Assembly (NCBI RefSeq): GCF_045862745.1
Contig: NZ_BQXN01000003.1
Span: forward strand, 82,356-146,355
DNA: 64,000 nt
Source of the DNA: Furfurilactobacillus entadae
Lineage (GTDB): Bacteria; Bacillota; Bacilli; Lactobacillales; Lactobacillaceae
Reading direction: 5' to 3'
The position numbers and the translations under genes are program-made. A model generated the notes under the pieces. The model was not told the origin of the DNA, searched no databases, and was given only the letters and a program-made list of their open reading frames with translations. How positions within the stretch are numbered: position 1 is the stretch's first letter; each line of letters starts with the position of its first letter. This document shows positions 52,555 through 60,156 of the stretch, piece after piece.

Positions 52555-52629
52555 CTGGTGAAAACGCGAAACGAGACGCAGGCTTCGACTCATCTAACGC
52601 AAAGCAGGCCCTCATGGACAAAAATCGTC
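52555..52629. repeat. Direct-repeat half copy of the rbsK 3' hairpin element
   Basis: This 75-base segment is identical, base for base, to 52646-52720. It contains the left half of element B (outer arm, linker and inner arm) but no right half, so it cannot fold the full structure. The copies are 91 bases apart. The rest of the 430-base gap holds element B on one side and the rbsD1 promoter on the other. Confidence 0.9.
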
Positions 52630-52656
52630 TGTCACAACTTTTATTCTGGTGAAAAC

Positions 52657-52773
52657 GCGAAACGAGACGCAGGCTTCGACTCATCTAACGCAAAGCAGGC
52701 CCTCATGGACAAAAATCGTCCATGAGGGCCTGCTTTGCGTTAGATGAGGGAGCCTAAACGCGTCTCGTTTCGC
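52657..52773 (-). repeat. Structured double-hairpin element B after rbsK
   Basis: On the rbsK transcript strand this 117-base element starts four bases after the stop codon. A 14-bp outer stem (GCGAAACGAGACGC, 52657-52670, with 52760-52773) and an unbroken 31-bp inner stem (52680-52710 with 52718-52748) with a 7-base loop are visible. A further 5-bp pairing (AGGCT/AGCCT) bridges them. Spacing, arm lengths and CTCATCTAAC linker match element A. No T run follows. Confidence 0.88.
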
Positions 52774-52777
52774 TCTC

Positions 52778-53698
52778 TTATTTGTATTCGGCCTTGATTT
52801 CAGCCAACTGTGGAATTGATGGTTGTGCACCCAAGCGTTGCACCGTCAATGATGATGCGTGGTTTGCAAACGTAATTGCTTCTCGCATGTTACTGAAGTC
52901 TGTCTTCAGTTGGGAGCTCAAGGCACCCAAGAATGTGTCCCCAGCTGCCGTTGTATCCACAGCCTTAACCTTGAACGCATCCACGAAGCCACTTCCCATT
53001 TGGTTTGCGTAGAATGCACCACGTGAACCGACCGTGATGATCAGTTCCTTAACACCCATTTGAGCAAACTTAGCAGCGTTCAAAATCATGGACGTTGTGT
53101 CCGTCACTTCGATTCCTGTAATCGTTGCGGCTTCCGTTTCGTTTGGGCACACCATGTCCGTTGCTCTCAGCAAGTCTGCTGGTAACGTTGGAATGGCTGG
53201 TGCTGGGTTCAAAATAGTTGTTACACCAACTGACTGCGCATATTCGAACGCGTATGTCGTTGTTTCAATTGGTGTTTCAAATTGTGCAATCAGGAAGTCA
53301 GCGTCTTTGATGACATCTTTAGCAGCGTCAACATCAGCCGTTGTTAAGCCTTGGTTTGATCCACCATAGACCAAGATCGAGTTTTGACCGCTTTCTTGCA
53401 ACAGGATAAATGCCTGACCAGAACCACGGTTTTCATCCGTTGTGACATGCTTCGTGCTGATTCCGTCTGCTTCTAAGGCATCACGTAACACTTCAGCAGC
53501 GTCATCGGCCCCAACCTTACCAATGAAGGCTGTGTCAGCACCGGCACGAGCAGCAGCAACCGCTTGGTTAGCACCCTTCCCACCAGGTGCAGAACTCTTA
53601 TCGTTCATTTCCATGGTTTCACCAGGTAATGGTAACCGTGCAATCCGCAGAATGGAATCCACGTTCAAACTCCCCAAAACAACAACTTTATTAGCCAT
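52778..53698 (-). CDS. rbsK: Ribokinase RbsK
   Basis: A 306-residue PfkB-family kinase that phosphorylates ribose at C5. The N-terminal signature APGGKGANQAVAAARAGAD near residue 37 and the catalytic VDTTAAGDTFLGALSSQL near residue 245 are intact. It lies downstream of the ribose permease in the first ribose operon and ends at element B. Confidence 0.95.
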   Translation of the reverse strand: MANKVVVLGSLNVDSILRIARLPLPGETMEMNDKSSAPGGKGANQAVAAARAGADTAFIGKVGADDAAEVLRDALEADGISTKHVTTDENRGSGQAFILLQESGQNSILVYGGSNQGLTTADVDAAKDVIKDADFLIAQFETPIETTTYAFEYAQSVGVTTILNPAPAIPTLPADLLRATDMVCPNETEAATITGIEVTDTTSMILNAAKFAQMGVKELIITVGSRGAFYANQMGSGFVDAFKVKAVDTTAAGDTFLGALSSQLKTDFSNMREAITFANHASSLTVQRLGAQPSIPQLAEIKAEYK

Positions 53699-53786
53699 AT
53701 TTGTCCCCTTTAACGATTGAATAATGAATGTGTTTAAATTCGTCTAGAACCAATTTACCATAAAATCAGATAATCGGTTTAACTTT

Positions 53787-55157
53787 TTAATGTTCAGCGA
53801 CTGTTTCTGGATGTGCCACCTCGTAACGGTGTTCAAAGAAGAAGTACCCCGTTACGATTACAAAACAAATCACTGGAACGATGAATGAAAATTGCATCGT
53901 AGTCAAATCTGAAACGGCCCCTTGTAACAGTGGCATAACGGCACCACCAATAATGGCCATAACCAACACGGCACCAGCTGTTTCCGTGTACTTCTTTTCT
54001 GTCACAGTGTCCAACGTGTGGGCATAAATTGTTGGCCATTCTGGCCCGAAGAAGAAACTTGCAAGGATGGCGGTGTAAACGGCCGTCATGTTTGGAATCA
54101 AGAACGTTGCCAATAATGAAATTGTCCCCAACAGTGAGTAGATCGTCAGGACACGCGTGATTGAGAACCGGTTCATCAACCAGTTGGCAACCACTTTTCC
54201 AAAGAACCACATTGCATAACTGAAAATCATGAACGTTGATGCGGCAGAATCACTAATGGAGTGGTTCAAGTTCAGTGCCAACCGAATGGTAAATGACCAA
54301 ACCGTCGTCTGCATCCCCACGTAGAAGAACTGGGCCATAACCCCGCGTTGGTAGCGCCGGTTGTGGGCAAGGTACTTCAGTGTTTCACCAAGTGTCACCA
54401 TTTCTTCCGCAGCCTTAGCGTCCGCTTCATCCGTCACTTCGGCAGCTGGTGCCGTTGTGGCCTTTGCACTTGGCATCTTGGTAAACGCAATGATAACAAA
54501 GATGATCAACAATACACCAAGAATGTACTTGTATGGTTGCAACGTTAATTGCAACATCTTTTCACCATAAGCTTGGCGAGCAGCTGGTGCCATATGGGCC
54601 ATCTTATCCGATAAGTTACCGCCGTTCCCAAAGATCAGGTACTTTCCTAAAACGATCCCCAGCATGTCACCAAGTGGGACCAACGTTTGTGAAAAGTTTA
54701 ACCGCGCGTTGGCCGTCTTCTTCGGTCCGAGCATTGACGAATACGTGTCACACGCTGTTTCCAAGAAACTTAACCCGATCGCAATCGCAAAAATGGCAAC
54801 TAAGAACATGCTGTATGTCGCCATGTGAGACGCTGGGAAGAACATTCCACACCCAACGATGTAGGCCAATAATCCCGTCATAATGGCAAACTTGTATGAA
54901 TTCTTTTTAATGACAAGTGACGCTGGGATGGCAATCAAAAAGTAACCACCGTAAAAGGCACTTTGAACAAAGGCCGTGGCTAAATCGTTCAATTGGAACA
55001 CCGTTTTAAACTGGGTGATCAAAATATCATTTAAACTGGCTGCTGCACCCCACAGCGGAAAAATCAGTGAAACCAATAAAAATGTGAAAATCGGTGTCTT
55101 AGATAGGTAGCCGTCCGATAACTGCTCGACGGGATTGCGTTTCGCTGTCTGTTCCAT
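53787..55157 (-). CDS. FHS-family sugar:H+ symporter, probable ribose permease
   Basis: A 456-residue MFS protein with 12 predicted membrane segments, related to FucP (L-fucose permease): FPLWGAAASLNDILITQFK near residue 33, FLETACDTYSSMLGP near residue 130. A central hydrophilic loop (residues ~235-260, Ala/Glu-rich) is also typical. Placement between rbsD2 and rbsK points to ribose uptake independent of the ABC system. Specificity is inferred from context; fucose or another pentose is possible. Confidence 0.8.
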   Translation of the reverse strand: MEQTAKRNPVEQLSDGYLSKTPIFTFLLVSLIFPLWGAAASLNDILITQFKTVFQLNDLATAFVQSAFYGGYFLIAIPASLVIKKNSYKFAIMTGLLAYIVGCGMFFPASHMATYSMFLVAIFAIAIGLSFLETACDTYSSMLGPKKTANARLNFSQTLVPLGDMLGIVLGKYLIFGNGGNLSDKMAHMAPAARQAYGEKMLQLTLQPYKYILGVLLIIFVIIAFTKMPSAKATTAPAAEVTDEADAKAAEEMVTLGETLKYLAHNRRYQRGVMAQFFYVGMQTTVWSFTIRLALNLNHSISDSAASTFMIFSYAMWFFGKVVANWLMNRFSITRVLTIYSLLGTISLLATFLIPNMTAVYTAILASFFFGPEWPTIYAHTLDTVTEKKYTETAGAVLVMAIIGGAVMPLLQGAVSDLTTMQFSFIVPVICFVIVTGYFFFEHRYEVAHPETVAEH

Positions 55158-55200
55158 GATAAACTCCTGTATTCTCTCTTAATGTCAATGATAATAATGG

Positions 55201-55596
55201 CTAGAACGTAACGCCGCTTTCCAAAATAATGTTGGAATAGGCGGTCATTTCACCCGTCCGAACAAATGCATGGGTCTTCTTTAGATCCTGCTTTAACTCA
55301 CTGTGTGGCACAAACGTAATTGGCATGTCGGGCATTAATGCCTTAATGGCGGTCAATTGCTCAGGGTTAACCGTTTTAATTTCTTCGGCTAAGTAAATGT
55401 GCTGCACTTCCATCTCGGTCAAAATGTTTTTCAACACGTCAATGAAACTTGGTAATTGCTTTGTGACGGCGAGATCAATCTTTTCCGTTCCCATTGGTAC
55501 CGGCATCCCGGCGTCACCGATGGCTAACCAGTCCATGTGGCCCATATTGGCAATCACACGGGATAAATCTGAATTGATCATTGCTGTTTTCTTCAT
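55201..55596 (-). CDS. rbsD: D-ribose pyranase RbsD (copy 2)
   Basis: A 131-residue paralog of the protein at 51951-52346. It keeps the catalytic histidine (RVIANMGHMDWLAIGDAG) and the C-terminal FVRTGEMTAYSNIILESGVTF. It leads the permease-ribokinase operon. Two pyranases thus serve two uptake routes; the pairing is unusual but each looks intact. Confidence 0.93.
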   Translation of the reverse strand: MKKTAMINSDLSRVIANMGHMDWLAIGDAGMPVPMGTEKIDLAVTKQLPSFIDVLKNILTEMEVQHIYLAEEIKTVNPEQLTAIKALMPDMPITFVPHSELKQDLKKTHAFVRTGEMTAYSNIILESGVTF

Positions 55597-55634
55597 GTTT
55601 GTCCTGTCCCCTTTGTCGGCATTGTTTTTGTTTA

Positions 55635-55648
55635 GTAAAACGTTTTAC
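55635..55648. promoter_or_regulatory. RbsR-type operator O1 upstream of rbsD2
   Basis: GTAAAACGTTTTAC, a perfect 14-bp palindrome with CG centre, typical of LacI-family ribose repressors. Confidence 0.78.
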
Positions 55649-55712
55649 GGTCATTAAGGAACGCCATGCACCATTGTCATGGTCATGACGTTTCCGTGTT
55701 CATCAATATTAG

Positions 55713-55724
55713 TAAAACGTTTTA
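55713..55724. promoter_or_regulatory. RbsR-type operator O2 upstream of rbsD2
   Basis: TAAAACGTTTTA, a perfect palindrome 77 bases from O1. It lies within a weak TTGGTT...TAATAT promoter-like pair (55736 to 55706 on the minus strand, spacing 19), so two operators could loop the DNA over the start. Confidence 0.72.
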
Positions 55725-55766
55725 TTAAATAACCAATGTGAAAAAGATATCACAGTTTGGAAAGGC

Positions 55767-56774
55767 TTACAAGGGGTTTACAGAATTTCTTTCAACTAAA
55801 TTGACGTCGACAATTTTCATTTGTGCCTCAATTTCTGGTTCACGTAAACGACGCATAATCATTTGACTGGCCCACACACCCATCTCGTAAACGGGCTGGT
55901 GAATGGTCGTTAACCGCGGTGTCATGTAGTCATCAAGGTCAATATCGTCATATCCAATGATGGATACGTCCTCTGGGACTTTGATCCCCTTTTCATTAAG
56001 TCCCCGAATGAGGCCAACCGCCAACTCATCGTTTGCACTGAAAACGGCTGTTGCGCCTGACGCAATCACTGCGTCAGCGACATCTTCACCGCCTTGCTTT
56101 GATAGCTCCGTTTCAAACACCAGGTTCTCATCAAATGCGATGTGGTGCCGCACAAGTGCACTTCGGTAACCAGCGAGCCGCATCTGCACATTTTGCGACG
56201 GACCTGTTGGCAAAACCATCGCGATTCGTTCATGGTGAGCGGCTAGTAAATGGTTCACGGCCAGTTCGCCCCCACGTTCGTCGTCGACGATGATGCGATC
56301 CCCTTCATTTTGGGGATCATTTTGATCAAACAGCAAGTACGGAATGTGGTTTGGTTTTAACAGTTCATTTAAATCGTCATTACTGATCGCCGAGCTGGCG
56401 ATGATTGCGCCGTCGACGCCCCGTTCAACCAGGGTTCGTAGATAATACTGTTCAAGCTTTTTGTCACGGTCAGCGCTCAAAATAATCGGCACACACTCGT
56501 GCTCATACATCGCATCCTGAATGCCCCGAAGAAACATACTAAAGAATGGATTCACAAGGTTGGGGACAATGATCCCGACCGTTTGCATGGAATGATTGAT
56601 CAGATTACGGGCGTTGAAGTTCGGAACGTAGCCCAGTTGATCACGCAGTTGAAAGACCTTGGCCCTCGTGGTTTCCGGAAACCGGTCACCCTTGCCGTTT
56701 AGAATTTGCGATACTGTCGTAATGGATAAATCTGCCGCCTTGGCGACATCCTTAATGGTTACACGTTTTGCCAT
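55767..56774 (-). CDS. rbsR: LacI family ribose repressor RbsR
   Basis: A 335-residue LacI regulator. The helix-turn-helix VTIKDVAKAADLSITTVSQILNG opens near residue 4, and the sugar-binding core includes GIIVPNLVNPFFSMFLRGI and VSIIGYDDIDLDDYMTPRLTTI. GGAGAGG sets the ATG at 56774. It lies directly upstream of the ribose genes and matches the CG-centred operators found before both operons. Confidence 0.92.
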   Translation of the reverse strand: MAKRVTIKDVAKAADLSITTVSQILNGKGDRFPETTRAKVFQLRDQLGYVPNFNARNLINHSMQTVGIIVPNLVNPFFSMFLRGIQDAMYEHECVPIILSADRDKKLEQYYLRTLVERGVDGAIIASSAISNDDLNELLKPNHIPYLLFDQNDPQNEGDRIIVDDERGGELAVNHLLAAHHERIAMVLPTGPSQNVQMRLAGYRSALVRHHIAFDENLVFETELSKQGGEDVADAVIASGATAVFSANDELAVGLIRGLNEKGIKVPEDVSIIGYDDIDLDDYMTPRLTTIHQPVYEMGVWASQMIMRRLREPEIEAQMKIVDVNLVERNSVNPL

Positions 56775-56798
56775 GAGCCTCTCCAAAATTAATGTTAT

Positions 56799-56811
56799 GT
56801 AAGCGATTTAC
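56799..56811. promoter_or_regulatory. Weak RbsR-like site upstream of rbsR
   Basis: GTAAGCGATTTAC on the plus strand resembles GTAAAACGCTTTAC but is one base shorter. It lies 25-37 bases before the rbsR start, so weak autoregulation is possible. Extended -10-like TGCTATCAT follows on the minus strand at 56829-56821. Confidence 0.35.
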
Positions 56812-56868
56812 TTCCCTTTTATGATAGCATACATCTTTCATGAAGCCGTTAGAAAGCTGAGTTGAAAC

Positions 56869-56897
56869 AAAAAAAGAATCAGGTGATTTCCCTGACT
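56869..56897 (-). terminator. Short intrinsic terminator upstream of rbsR
   Basis: On the minus strand a 7-bp stem (AGTCAGG with CCTGATT, one wobble) is followed by TCTTTTTTT. It would end transcription arriving from the comK-like gene. Confidence 0.65.
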
Positions 56898-56943
56898 CCC
56901 TCCTAATTGGAAAACTTCTTACATTAATCAAGTTATTTCGGCA

Positions 56944-56987
56944 AAACAAAAACGACTGCCCGCCCAAATTTTTGAGAAAGCAGTCAT
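56944..56987 (-). terminator. Terminator after the ComK-like gene
   Basis: On the minus strand ATGACTGC pairs with GGCAGTC around a ~19-base loop, followed by GTTTTTGTTTTG. It lies 19 bases after the ComK-like stop. Confidence 0.7.
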
Positions 56988-57005
56988 TTCATCATCAAAA
57001 CTAGC

Positions 57006-57848
57006 CTAACCAACATGGTCCGTCATTGACGCAAAGTGGCGCTTTTTGGGAACCAGATACCGCCCCCGCTCATGCAGGTAGCCACGCACATCCGCCGCCA
57101 ATTCCACACGATCTAACTTTAACGTATCCCCGTAACCGGTCATGAGAAAATCCTCGACTGCCGCCGTCATCAGGGCCTCAATGGCATGCCCATAAAAGTC
57201 ACGGGGCGCGGATAGTTCATGGCGGGGATGAACCGTCAATAATTCGGCCAGCCGGTTAGGCAACTTAGGACACCGCCGGTTAAACCCGGACTGGTCAACC
57301 ACCGCCTGTAAATAGTCGCACTGTAACTGTGTCATTGTTGCCGCTTCAACCAATCGTTGACGAAGAAAGCAGTGACTCGTGGGCATGACGACCTTTAACT
57401 CGTTTCGAAAGACAAGCACCGCTGCCGTTTCGTATGCCTGAAGGTCCGTCAATTGCGCAAAACCAACCCAGCCAGCATGACTTGTCGTTGGTCCAGCAGT
57501 GGGAACAAATCCTGCCGATCCTTGAACGTACGGCACATAATGCTGCTGACCCAAGAATTGGTGCGAAATGGTCATTTGTTGAAACGTTAACCATTGGTGC
57601 TCACGCAACCCGCGCAGTAGTGTCGCTGGTGTTTTCCGCGTTAATAATAGACCAAGGTGGCGATCAATCACCAACGTGAAGCGCTGCTTGCCCACTGTCA
57701 CTGGCAAAAGTAACAGTGTTTCGGTTAGTCGCAGTTCGTAGGAATGGTTGATCCGCTGTTCCGTTAACAATCGGTCCGCTAGTGCTGAATTTCGTAAATC
57801 CACCGTTCGATCATTGAGCCAGTGACTAGAAAAATCGACGATTACCAT
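57006..57848 (-). CDS. ComK-like competence transcription factor with C-terminal extension
   Basis: A 280-residue protein. Residues ~35-185 follow the ComK pattern: YELRLTETLLLLPVTV, KTPATLLRGLREHQWLTF, then GFVPTAGPTTSHAGWVGFAQL (ComK has FPTxSPxxxxCxWI here), VLVFRNELKVVMPTSHCFLRQRL. ComK of Bacillus is ~190 residues; here ~90 extra residues follow, ending in a basic stretch (GRYLVPKKRHFASM). ATG at 57848 lacks a strong ribosome site, consistent with low basal expression. The assignment is from remembered family pattern. Alternatively it is an unrelated regulator. Confidence 0.58.
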   Translation of the reverse strand: MVIVDFSSHWLNDRTVDLRNSALADRLLTEQRINHSYELRLTETLLLLPVTVGKQRFTLVIDRHLGLLLTRKTPATLLRGLREHQWLTFQQMTISHQFLGQQHYVPYVQGSAGFVPTAGPTTSHAGWVGFAQLTDLQAYETAAVLVFRNELKVVMPTSHCFLRQRLVEAATMTQLQCDYLQAVVDQSGFNRRCPKLPNRLAELLTVHPRHELSAPRDFYGHAIEALMTAAVEDFLMTGYGDTLKLDRVELAADVRGYLHERGRYLVPKKRHFASMTDHVG

Positions 57849-57900
57849 TTGTTAGGTCATTGGACAAGGGACAACGTTAGGATCAGGCCATTAGTTTCGC

Positions 57901-59229
57901 TTAGTCATTCAGTGTTATACGTGATTTTGACGTCGCCGTGACCAGTACCTGACTCAGACTGCCGTACACAACGGCGGTAATTAACGTCGCCACCCCGGTT
58001 GCACCAACCGTCTCCGTAATCATGGTTGCCTGTTGCAACCCAAAGTAAGCGGCGATCCCAATGGCCCAGCTGAGGTAGGCAATCCAGTTCACCCGTGGTG
58101 CTTGGTCAAAATCATGATTCGTGTACGCGCCCCGGTGACCGATAAAGTAATCAACCAGTAAGATGGCAATTTCTGGTCCAAGGATCATCCCAACGTAGTC
58201 TAAAAATACCGTGAAAACGGCTAAGAAACTGCTGGACCATAGCGGAATTAGCGTCATGAGCGTCGCTAGCACCGTGACGATCCACAGTGCTGGTGTGAGC
58301 CGTAACCGTTTAAACATGTTCGTTAATGCGGATCCAGCAGCCATGAGGTTCACCGCGTTTGCTGTGGTACTGGTCAAAATGATGACAACCATGGCTAAGA
58401 TTCCAAGACCCAACCGTGATGCCACCGTACTCGGATCGGACGCATTCGGATCAAACGTATTTAACGTCACCGCTGCCCCAATTGTCGCAATAACCCCAAC
58501 AAAGGCGAACCACATTAGCCCCACGGTGCCACCAATAAACGGTGCAACGGTTCCGGCGGCCTTATTTTTCGCAAACTTCGTGAAATCTGCTCCGGCAGTC
58601 ACCCATGCCAAGTTGAAGGCGGCTAACGTATCAACGGCTGTTCCCATGGGCAACCGAAACTTAACGGGTACACGCCATTTCGCCAATTGGTGCAAGGAGA
58701 CACTCTGGAACACCGCCCATGTTTCCCATAAGACCAATAAGATCACGAGAACGATGCCGACCCGTTCAATGATGCGGACGGAGCGCTGGCCAAGGGAAAT
58801 ACTAATTAAGTGCAAAACGGACATTAATAAAATGCCGAAAATAATGCCCTTGAGACCGCCACGGTGACCAAAGACCGGCCAGCCTAATAAATCTTGCAAT
58901 AAATAACTGATCGAACTGGCCGCAATGAAGGTGTTTACTGCTGCCCAGCCCATAAATTGAATGACATTGACCAGGGACGGTCCAAAGCTCCCCCACCGTC
59001 CAAACGAAACCTGGGTCAACGTCATCGTTGATTTCCGCGTTTGGAACCCCATGTACCCAACGAGTGCCAGTAAAATGTAAGCTAATGGCCCCGTAATGGC
59101 TAAGACTTTCATCGCGCCGCCCAGTCCCAAAGCAGCGAGCACACCACCAATGTACCAGGTCCCGTTATTGGCATTGGCACCAATCCACGTTGCTGTTTGG
59201 TCCCAAAAGCTCATGTTATGTTCTTCCAT
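57901..59229 (-). CDS. NCS1 family nucleobase permease (cytosine/purine type)
   Basis: A 442-residue transporter with about 12 membrane segments. The conserved N-terminal region MSFWDQTATWIGANANNGTWYIGGVLAALGL (in pieces) and GRWGSFGPSLVNVIQFMGWAAVNTFIAASS near residue 75 fit the CodB/CytX group. The substrate is a nucleobase, allantoin, hydroxymethylpyrimidine or similar; no neighbouring catabolic gene narrows it down. GGAGG before the ATG at 59229 is ideal. The 5' leader carries a terminator and a small reading frame that probably control it. Confidence 0.82.
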   Translation of the reverse strand: MEEHNMSFWDQTATWIGANANNGTWYIGGVLAALGLGGAMKVLAITGPLAYILLALVGYMGFQTRKSTMTLTQVSFGRWGSFGPSLVNVIQFMGWAAVNTFIAASSISYLLQDLLGWPVFGHRGGLKGIIFGILLMSVLHLISISLGQRSVRIIERVGIVLVILLVLWETWAVFQSVSLHQLAKWRVPVKFRLPMGTAVDTLAAFNLAWVTAGADFTKFAKNKAAGTVAPFIGGTVGLMWFAFVGVIATIGAAVTLNTFDPNASDPSTVASRLGLGILAMVVIILTSTTANAVNLMAAGSALTNMFKRLRLTPALWIVTVLATLMTLIPLWSSSFLAVFTVFLDYVGMILGPEIAILLVDYFIGHRGAYTNHDFDQAPRVNWIAYLSWAIGIAAYFGLQQATMITETVGATGVATLITAVVYGSLSQVLVTATSKSRITLND

Positions 59230-59256
59230 TCCGTCGTCCTCCGTGTCTGTTCAGTC

Positions 59257-59294
59257 AAAAAAAGCGCCACCAACAGAAAAACTGTCAGTTGCGC
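59257..59294 (-). terminator. Leader terminator (attenuator) before the NCS1 permease
   Basis: On the minus strand GCGCAACTGACAG (59294-59282) pairs with CTGTTGGTGGCGC (59276-59264), with one mismatch and two wobbles, then T7. It lies 28 bases before the permease start and inside the transcript of the promoter at 59476-59448. The leader peptide stop lies within its first arm. Confidence 0.85.
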
Positions 59295-59392
59295 AATGTT
59301 TTAACAAGATTAGTTGAAAATGACTGAAACGACACGCCACCCGTCACGTAAGCTAGCTTTGTTGCCGTACTTTGCCCACTTCTTAGTTGCAT
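59285..59392 (-). CDS. Candidate 35-residue leader peptide of the NCS1 permease
   Basis: An ATG at 59392 follows GGAGG with 7 bases of spacing and opens a 35-codon frame (MQLRSGQSTATK and onward, ending TLRN) that stops with TGA at 59287-59285. The stop lies inside the first arm of the attenuator stem, so a ribosome finishing translation would stop the hairpin forming. A small upstream hairpin (GTCCG with CGGAC, then T5) ends just before the ribosome site. No run of one repeated amino acid is present. Confidence 0.6.
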   Translation of the reverse strand: MQLRSGQSTATKLAYVTGGVSFQSFSTNLVKTLRN

Positions 59393-59447
59393 GTTGATTC
59401 CTCCAAAAAGGTCCGCTCACTGTCGGACAGTTATTTTCTTAGGAATT

Positions 59448-59476
59448 AGTGTAGCAGGGAATGGCTTCGACGACAA
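59448..59476 (-). promoter_or_regulatory. Promoter of the NCS1 permease leader
   Basis: On the minus strand TTGTCG (59476-59471) and TACACT (59453-59448) are 17 bases apart, giving a start near 59441, about 49 bases before the leader ATG. Confidence 0.5.
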
Positions 59477-59493
59477 GCGTCCCTTTGTCTTTT

Positions 59494-60141
59494 TTAAGCG
59501 TGCAAGCCACGAACTAAAAATTCCGTGCACTCTGAAACGGTCGCCGCAACATCTAATTCAGCCAGCTGATTGGTGACAAGCAACGGCGCAGCATAGCTAA
59601 TGGCAGCCCCAAAGATGTAGCGAATGATCCGCACATCTGACCAATCGACCAGTTCACCCCGCCTTCTTAGCGATTGAAAAATCGGTGCAAGTCGTTTTTG
59701 CACCATCGGCAAGGCATTGGTCGTTATGCTGTTGACCAAATCTGCTCGAACAAACGCTTGTTGAACAAAGATTTTAATCGTCGGCGCATTGACAACAAAA
59801 TAATTTAAGCGATCCGTTAAAAAGTAGTGGATAAAGTCGGCCAACGTTTCAAACGTTTCTGCCCCCACCTCATCGGAAAATTCCTTCGCCATTTGCGGCA
59901 CCACAACGTTCGCAAATGGTTTTAAAATAACGTCCAAAATCATGGCTTTCGTTTTAAAGTGTTTATACACAGTCCCCTCTGCCACGCCCGCCAACTGGGC
60001 AATGTCACTAGTTGAGGTCGCGTCAAACCCCTTCTCTGAAAAGAGCTGCATGCTTGCCATCAAGACTGCCTTTTGTTTGGCGCTTAGCTTTTCGTTATCC
60101 AAGCTTTGACTTAACAGTGTTTGTGGATCATTTAATGTCAT
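59494..60141 (-). CDS. TetR/AcrR family regulator of the ABC exporter
   Basis: A 215-residue regulator. The helix-turn-helix STSDIAQLAGVAEGTVYKHF lies near residues 42-62. The C-terminal domain is larger than average, typical of multidrug-sensing TetRs. It follows the ABC-2 permease by 15 bases and is the last gene of the three-gene operon; palindromes upstream of the operon (62037-62115) fit autorepression. Confidence 0.88.
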   Translation of the reverse strand: MTLNDPQTLLSQSLDNEKLSAKQKAVLMASMQLFSEKGFDATSTSDIAQLAGVAEGTVYKHFKTKAMILDVILKPFANVVVPQMAKEFSDEVGAETFETLADFIHYFLTDRLNYFVVNAPTIKIFVQQAFVRADLVNSITTNALPMVQKRLAPIFQSLRRRGELVDWSDVRIIRYIFGAAISYAAPLLVTNQLAELDVAATVSECTEFLVRGLHA

Positions 60142-60156
60142 TTTGAACTCCTCTCA

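Noticed and set aside
48255..52720. Direct repeats as a CRISPR array
   Set aside because: Only two copies occur at each place, the repeats are 75-88 bases, there are no regular spacers and no cas genes nearby.
59257..59441. TPP, purine or PyrR-type RNA element in the NCS1 leader
   Set aside because: None of the conserved loops (CUGAGA and ACCUGA for TPP, purine loop pairs, or the PyrR GNGAGG loop in context) could be recognised; a leader-peptide attenuator explains the layout better.
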